64,000 nucleotides of DNA from Candidatus Butyricimonas faecavium (lineage in GTDB: Bacteria; Bacteroidota; Bacteroidia; Bacteroidales; Marinifilaceae). The notes beneath the pieces were generated by a model, which saw only the letters and a list, made by a program, of their open reading frames with translations, did no database searches and was not told the DNA's origin. Positions 59,041 through 64,000 of this stretch are shown piece by piece. The translations under genes were made by a program, and so were the position numbers. The stretch lies in assembly GCA_944321125.1 (NCBI GenBank), contig CALUKD010000008.1, positions 1 to 64,000 on the forward strand. The letters run 5' to 3'. The first letter of the stretch is position 1. Every line of letters starts with the position of its first letter.

Positions 59041-60360
59041 ATGAAAAAGATTGCTGTTATAGCATTTGGGATGCTTCTATTCATTCTACCGACGAAAGCG
59101 CAAACGTTGGAGTCTCAGTATGGATTGGATAGTGCGAATACGATTCTGAATGCTTCTCTGTACACGGAATACTGGAAACAGAAAAACTATGAAGAAGCGT
59201 TGCCCTCTTGGAGATACGTTTTCTTGAACGCACCTGCATTTCAATTGAACACTTATATCCGGGGAGAAGACATTCTTGAGTACATGATCCAAAAGACGAA
59301 AAAGAAAGAGTACGTGGATACTTTAATGATGCTTTTTGACCGTCGGCTTCAATACATGGGAAGAAAGAGTCGTGAAGGATATGTTCTTGGGAAAAAAGGT
59401 CTGGCTCAAGTAAAGTATTCTAATGGGGATGTGAATATGTTGAAAGCCGGATTTGATAACTTGATGAGGTCGTATGAATTGGAGGGGGATAAAACTCCAC
59501 CCCAATTGATTCATGCTACTTTTGAGGTAGGTTGTGGATTGGTAAAGCAAAATCAATTGTCTCAGGAGGAATTTATTAATTTGTACATGAAATTCTCTGA
59601 TTTCGCTGACAAGCGTTTGGCATCAGGCGAAAAGGGATGTGATAATTTTGCCGTATGTAAATCTGCATTGGATGCTATTTTTTTCGAGTCCGGATACGCT
59701 GATTGTAATATTTTGGCCGATTTGTTAAATCAAAAATACGAGGCAAATAAAGATAGTCTGCCTGTTTTGAAAGAAATTTCGTCTATTTTGAGAAGACGTG
59801 AATGTACTGATTTGCCGTTGTACGCTATGGTTGCCGAAAAGATTTATCAGCAGGAACCGAGTGCTGATGCTGCTTATAGCTTGGCTATGATGTTCTTTTC
59901 GAAACAAGATATTGCGAAATTCGAGCAATATTTGAAGGAGGCTATTGATAAATCAGATGATCCGAATGCTAAAGCAGATTATAATTACAAGTTGGCACAA
60001 GTGTATTTGTCAAAGAAGAATTATCCGTCTGCAAAAAAATATGCTTTGGATGCTTTAAAGACTAACCCGAACATGGGAGATGCTTACATCACGATAGGTT
60101 TAGCTTATGCGGTAAGTAGTAATGATTATGAAGGAGATGAGTTTGATAAACGTACTGTATTCTGGGCTGCAGTGGATAAATTTGTGAAAGCTAAACAAGT
60201 TGATCCGTCAGTAGCGGCAAAGGCTAACGAATATATTGAACGGTATTCCCCTCACTTCCCGACGAAGGACGAGGCATTCTTCCGTGATATTACGGCTGGG
60301 AAAAGCGTGAAAATCGGTGGATGGATAAACGAGACAACGACTGCTAGATTTAGAGATTAG
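59041..60360 (+). CDS. Exported TPR-repeat protein
   Basis: 439 aa from ATG 59041 (MKKIAVIAFGMLLFILPTKA), a Sec signal peptide with cleavage after TKAQ-like sequence; ATG 59035 is equally possible. TPR-like helices follow, clear near residues 285-345 (DYNYKLAQVYLSKKNYPSAK; KYALDALKTNPNMGDAYITI). Periplasmic or outer-membrane-facing scaffold upstream of lptC, a conserved Bacteroidetes pairing. Specific role unknown. Confidence 0.8.
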   Translation: MKKIAVIAFGMLLFILPTKAQTLESQYGLDSANTILNASLYTEYWKQKNYEEALPSWRYVFLNAPAFQLNTYIRGEDILEYMIQKTKKKEYVDTLMMLFDRRLQYMGRKSREGYVLGKKGLAQVKYSNGDVNMLKAGFDNLMRSYELEGDKTPPQLIHATFEVGCGLVKQNQLSQEEFINLYMKFSDFADKRLASGEKGCDNFAVCKSALDAIFFESGYADCNILADLLNQKYEANKDSLPVLKEISSILRRRECTDLPLYAMVAEKIYQQEPSADAAYSLAMMFFSKQDIAKFEQYLKEAIDKSDDPNAKADYNYKLAQVYLSKKNYPSAKKYALDALKTNPNMGDAYITIGLAYAVSSNDYEGDEFDKRTVFWAAVDKFVKAKQVDPSVAAKANEYIERYSPHFPTKDEAFFRDITAGKSVKIGGWINETTTARFRD

Positions 60361-60364
60361 ATAC

Positions 60365-60937
60365 ATGACATTTCTATATCGTGCATTAAAAATTAAAAGC
60401 ATTACCGTCCTTGCTTTAGGGACGGTAATGCTCTTTTCGTGTAAAACGAATATGAAGGATGTGGATGCAATCGGGAACCAGAACGATATGCCTGAAATGT
60501 CCGGGGAGAACATGGAGTTATTTTATTCCGATTCCGCATTGCTGAAATATAAAGTAATAACACCTCTTTATAATAAATATAACCAAGATAACAAGAAGTA
60601 TGATGAGTTCCCGAAAGGAATACATGCGGAATTGTACGAGAAAGACGGTAGTATGGTCGGTTCCATTACATCAAAGTACGCGAAGAAGTTGGAAGAGGAG
60701 ATGTTGTGGGAGTTGCGTAACGAGGTGGTCGTGATTAATGCCGAAGGGAAGAAGTTGGAAACCGATTTGATGTATTGGGATATGAAAAAAGAGATCGTTT
60801 ATTCCGATCGTTATTCTCGGCTTACTTCCGGGGACCAGATTATAGAGGGGAATAAAGGTTTCAAGTCAGATCAATCCTTGAAAAATCCGGTCTTTAATAA
60901 GATTACGGGAGTGGTAGAAATTGAAAATAAACCTTAA
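60365..60937 (+). CDS. lptC: LPS export protein LptC-like
   Basis: 190 aa. An N-terminal hydrophobic segment ends LGTVMLFSCKTN, so this member is a predicted lipoprotein. Beta-strand repeats of the OstA-like jellyroll follow: EFPKGIHAELYEKDGSMVGS, then NAEGKKLETDLMYWDMKK and TSGDQIIEGNKGFKSDQS. Carries LPS across the periplasm with LptB/F/G/A. Confidence 0.85.
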   Translation: MTFLYRALKIKSITVLALGTVMLFSCKTNMKDVDAIGNQNDMPEMSGENMELFYSDSALLKYKVITPLYNKYNQDNKKYDEFPKGIHAELYEKDGSMVGSITSKYAKKLEEEMLWELRNEVVVINAEGKKLETDLMYWDMKKEIVYSDRYSRLTSGDQIIEGNKGFKSDQSLKNPVFNKITGVVEIENKP

Positions 60938-62194
60938 ATGTCAGGATTTGTAGCCATATTGATTTGTTTAGTCTTGTCCGCATTCTTTTCGGGAATGGAA
61001 ATTGCCTTTATGGCTTCCAATAAACTCCGGATTGAGATTGATAAATCGAACAAGGGTAAGGGTATCACGCAAAAATTAATAGATCTTTTTGTTTCCAATT
61101 CGGGAATGTATATCACCACGATTTTGGTAGGGAATAATGTGGTGATGGTTATTTATGGTATTTTTATGTCCGATTACCTCGATCCTAAATTGGAGGGCAT
61201 TGGGATTTCGCTGGGATTACGAATGATTCTCGTGACGTTGATTTCGACGTTGATCATGCTGGTGGTGGGAGAGTTTTTTCCGAAAACAGTATTCCGTTTG
61301 AGACCGAATGTGTTTTTGCGGGTATTCGCTATTCCGGTATTTTTGTTTTACATCCTGTTTTTCCCGATCTCATATTTTTCCGTGTGGTTTGGGGGATTAT
61401 TGCTGAGGATATTTACTGGACGTAAATTGGCGTATAAAGAGGAAAACCGAGCTTTTGGTAAGATAGATTTAAATAATCTGATCGAAGAAGGAGAGACTGG
61501 GGGTGAAGAGAATGAGGATGAGCACGACATTAAATTATTCCGGAATGCATTAGATTTTTCGGAAGTAAAATTGAGAGAATGTATCGTTCCTCGTCCGGAT
61601 ATTGTGGCTTTATCTATTGATAGTAGTTTGGATGAATTGAGGGAACTTTTCGTGAAAACGGGATTATCCCGGATATTGATTTACAGGGATACGATTGATA
61701 ACGTAATCGGTTATGTACATTCTTCTGCTTTGTTTCATCATCCAGAAACCGTGCAGAAGGCCGTGAGTAAAATATTGATTGTTCCCGAAACCATGTCGGC
61801 TTTGAGATTGTTGAATCTTTTCACGAAGGAGCAGAAAAGTGTGGCAGTGGTGGTTGATGAGTTTGGGGTAACCGCTGGGATGGTTACGATTGAAGATATT
61901 ATGGAGGAAATATTCGGGGAGATTGAGGATGAGCATGACCATTTAAATCTGAAAGAAGAACAGGTTGCTCCTAATGAATATATTTTCTCTGGCCGTCTTG
62001 AAGTAGATTACCTGAATGAAAAATATGATTTGAATCTTCCGGAAAACGAGGAGTATGAGACTTTGGCCGGATTGATTCTTTATTATAACGAGGATATTCC
62101 GGAAGAAGGTGAACGGATCTCGATCGAGGATATATCTTTTGAAATTGTCAGTGTCAAGAGTGCCCGGATTGAGGAGGTTCGGGTGAAAGTATAA
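60938..62194 (+). CDS. CNNM/CorC (HlyC)-family transporter-like protein
   Basis: 418 aa. DUF21 membrane domain (SGFVAILICLVLSAFFSGME; VGEFFPKTVFRL), two CBS motifs (IVPRPDIV; VVDEFGVTAGMVTIEDIMEE) and a C-terminal CorC/HlyC domain. Relatives export Mg/Co or, as GldE, support gliding in Bacteroidetes. Starts at the lptC stop. Confidence 0.9.
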   Translation: MSGFVAILICLVLSAFFSGMEIAFMASNKLRIEIDKSNKGKGITQKLIDLFVSNSGMYITTILVGNNVVMVIYGIFMSDYLDPKLEGIGISLGLRMILVTLISTLIMLVVGEFFPKTVFRLRPNVFLRVFAIPVFLFYILFFPISYFSVWFGGLLLRIFTGRKLAYKEENRAFGKIDLNNLIEEGETGGEENEDEHDIKLFRNALDFSEVKLRECIVPRPDIVALSIDSSLDELRELFVKTGLSRILIYRDTIDNVIGYVHSSALFHHPETVQKAVSKILIVPETMSALRLLNLFTKEQKSVAVVVDEFGVTAGMVTIEDIMEEIFGEIEDEHDHLNLKEEQVAPNEYIFSGRLEVDYLNEKYDLNLPENEEYETLAGLILYYNEDIPEEGERISIEDISFEIVSVKSARIEEVRVKV

Positions 62195-62226
62195 AAATAA
62201 AGGAGCTTGATTAAAGCTCCTTTATT
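62195..62226. terminator. Bidirectional terminator
   Basis: AAAGGAGCT/AGCTCCTTT stem between convergent genes with A and T runs on both sides. Confidence 0.85.
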
Positions 62227-63287
62227 GTATGTTTTAGCATGTCATCGAAATGTCGGATATTGTCTTCATGATCCCGGTGGCAGATCATTAGAATATCATT
62301 GTTTTCTGCGATGATGCAATTTTCGATCCCTTCAATGATGACTTTCTTATCTTTAGGTACGTTGATGATACATTCTTTCGTTTCGATCAAGCGGGCTTCT
62401 TTGCTGTTGGAGACATTGTTGTTTTCGTCTTTCGGGCTGATTTCATGAAATGAGTGCCAAGTGCCGACATCAGACCAGCCGAATTCTCCTTTCATGACAT
62501 AGACTTTTGCAGATTTCTCCATGATACCGAAGTCAATGGAAATGTTACGGCATTGCCCGTAGATGTGAGAGATATTTTCGGGGGAATCCGGGTTTTCAAC
62601 GTTTTTATATTCCTGCTCGAATAATAAATATATATCTTCGAGGTATGTTTTGAACTCTTCGATAATATCTTCTACTTTCCAGATAAATATTCCAGCGTTC
62701 CAGAGGAACTCTCCCGATTCCAAGAAAACTTTTGCCAGTTCTTTGTCCGGTTTTTCGGTGAAGGTTTTGACCTTGGATATGAATTCTGAGAACTTGTTTT
62801 TCTTGATCTGGATGTACCCATACCCGGTTTCCGGGCGAGTCGGTTTGATTCCAATAGTAAGTAATCCGCCGAACTGTTCAACGAAAGAGATTCCTTTTTG
62901 TATATTGTCGAGGTAAACCACATCATTGGTGATAAAATGGTCGGAAGGGACAACTACCATGCTCGCATGCGGGTTGATCCGGGCAATTCGGTAAGCCGCA
63001 TAAGCCACGCATGGGGCGGTGTTTTTGCCGAAAGGTTCTTTCAGAATATTCTCGGAAGGGATTTCCGGGATTTGCTGTTTGGTCAGTTCTTCATAGGTGG
63101 AGCCTGTAACAATGAATATATTTTTGGTATCAAAGATTTGGCTTGCTCTTTCAAAGGTTTGACGGAGGAAACTTTTCCCGACATTTAAGATGTCACAAAA
63201 TTGTTTTGGACAGGCTTTCGTACTCACGGGCCAGAAACGTTTTCCGAGACCACCGGCCATTATAACACAATATGAGTTCTTATTCAT
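62211..63287 (-). CDS. Mannose-1-phosphate guanylyltransferase
   Basis: 358 aa from ATG 63287 (MNKNSYCVIMAGGLGKRFWP), which puts the GGLGKRFWP nucleotide loop at the usual distance from the N-terminus. FGKNTAPCVAYAAYRIA, VVPSDHF, FTEKPDKE and WNAGIFIWK are family motifs. Makes GDP-mannose for surface glycans. No C-terminal isomerase domain, so it is the single-function form. Confidence 0.92.
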   Translation of the reverse strand: MNKNSYCVIMAGGLGKRFWPVSTKACPKQFCDILNVGKSFLRQTFERASQIFDTKNIFIVTGSTYEELTKQQIPEIPSENILKEPFGKNTAPCVAYAAYRIARINPHASMVVVPSDHFITNDVVYLDNIQKGISFVEQFGGLLTIGIKPTRPETGYGYIQIKKNKFSEFISKVKTFTEKPDKELAKVFLESGEFLWNAGIFIWKVEDIIEEFKTYLEDIYLLFEQEYKNVENPDSPENISHIYGQCRNISIDFGIMEKSAKVYVMKGEFGWSDVGTWHSFHEISPKDENNNVSNSKEARLIETKECIINVPKDKKVIIEGIENCIIAENNDILMICHRDHEDNIRHFDDMLKHTIKEL

Positions 63288-63425
63288 CTTATTTAGTAAT
63301 ACATTTAAAATTAAATTCATCTTATTGTTGTCGAAATTAGTAATAAATCCGTGAATAATTTCTATTTTTACGATAAAATTTGAGACGGGGTTTACAGAAG
63401 GGTATTATTTAAGGAGTTATTATAG

Positions 63426-64000
63426 ATGAAAGTATTAGATAAGATAGGAGCTTACATATTATTCATGGGGCGTATCTTTACGAAGCCTGAGAAGAAGAAA
63501 GTTTATTTAAAAGAATTGACTAACGAGTTGGAGAAGTTGGGGTTGAATTCCGTGATGTTAGTGATGATTATTTCTTTCTTTATTGGGGCGGTATTGACAT
63601 TGCAAACAGCTTACAATATGTCGAACCCCTTGTTACCTCGCTATCTGATCGGCTATTTGACCCGAGAGACATTATTGCTGGAATTTTCTTCGACGATCGT
63701 GAGTTTAATTCTGGCCGGGAAGATTGGGAGTAATATCGCTTCCGAGATCGGTAGCATGAAAATCACGGAACAAATCGAGGCGTTGGAGGTGATGGGAGTG
63801 AATTCTGTTTCCTATTTAGTGGGGCCGAAGATTGCGGCAGCCTTGGTGGTGAACCCGGTTCTTTATATATTCAGCGTATTTATCGGTATTATCGGGGGAA
63901 TCCTTTCGGGATTGGCATCCGGTGTGGTAAATTATGACGATTATATACACGGGTTGCATTTCTCGTTCAATCCTTACTACGTGACTTATTCTATTATTAA
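63426..64000 (+). CDS. mlaE: MlaE-family ABC transporter permease (cut by window end)
   Basis: The frame is open from ATG 63426 to the window edge (191 residues). Signature: ETLLLEFSSTIVSLILAGKI, then GSNIASEIGSMKITEQIEAL and EVMGVNS. Membrane part of the Mla-type phospholipid transport system that maintains outer-membrane asymmetry. The stretch 63288-63425 between divergent genes shows no further gene. Confidence 0.9.
   Translation, partial: MKVLDKIGAYILFMGRIFTKPEKKKVYLKELTNELEKLGLNSVMLVMIISFFIGAVLTLQTAYNMSNPLLPRYLIGYLTRETLLLEFSSTIVSLILAGKIGSNIASEIGSMKITEQIEALEVMGVNSVSYLVGPKIAAALVVNPVLYIFSVFIGIIGGILSGLASGVVNYDDYIHGLHFSFNPYYVTYSII

Overview
The window is a Bacteroidales chromosome segment carrying most of an integrated siphovirus-type prophage (1 to about 50.6 kb) followed by 13 kb of host core genes. 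The lineage call rests on promoters of the Bacteroidetes type (TTTG, about 20 nt, TAnnTTTG), weak Shine-Dalgarno signals, the gliding-type CorC protein, the DUF3098-uppP-truB-queA gene order and many Bacteroidetes-only phage families. An Odoribacter/Butyricimonas-like gut bacterium is plausible, but that is inference.

Positions 1-21.6 kb hold the early/accessory genes, all on the plus strand. They include a recombination cassette (AAA ATPase, PD-(D/E)XK nuclease, SSB-like DUF3127 protein, NinB), two homing-endonuclease-like genes, a VRR-NUC nuclease, a replication initiator-like protein and an AEP primase-helicase fusion. Further right are a PAPS-reductase-family protein, a Panacea antitoxin with a probable toxin partner, Rha and KilA-N regulators, a MazG-like pyrophosphohydrolase, a NYN nuclease and many very small proteins. 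Positions 21.7-22.6 kb hold a leftward regulator operon with an XRE repressor and a perfect palindromic operator. Positions 22.7-49.2 kb hold the late genes, all leftward. In transcription order these are small and large terminase, portal, Com-like zinc protein, scaffold, decoration, capsid, connectors, tail tube, tail chaperones with a probable frameshift, tape measure, distal tail, a 2142-residue tail protein, holin, endolysin and u-spanin. A HigB-HigA toxin-antitoxin cargo pair is inserted on the plus strand at 36 kb. The integrase (49.3-50.5 kb) abuts the 3' end of a tRNA-Leu gene, which is probably the attachment site. The other prophage end lies left of the window.

The least expected content is non-coding. 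Four plus-strand leaders (near 7.2, 15.7, 20.25 and 20.65 kb) have unrelated sequences but the same order of interleaved stems: S1-5', S2-5', S1-3', S2-3', usually then a T tract and a gene. In two of them the S1-5' sequence recurs in a hairpin that holds the next gene's start codon, so the S1-3' strand could pair with either copy. Three late leftward promoters share a 15-bp palindrome, ATATCA-N3-TGATAT, in place of a normal -33 box, suggesting a phage late activator. Intrinsic terminators sit directly in front of several structural genes, suggesting antitermination or attenuation. Free-standing RNA candidates lie at 640-915 (minus), 14365-14428 (minus) and 21552-21666 (plus), and two odd tRNA-like elements lie at 532-638 and 5612-5777.

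The host part (50.6-64 kb) holds two tRNAs, ftsX, a DUF3098 gene, uppP, truB, queA, mfd, coaX, a TPR protein, lptC, a CorC-like protein, a mannose-1-phosphate guanylyltransferase and the start of an mlaE-type permease. These are ordinary housekeeping and envelope genes.
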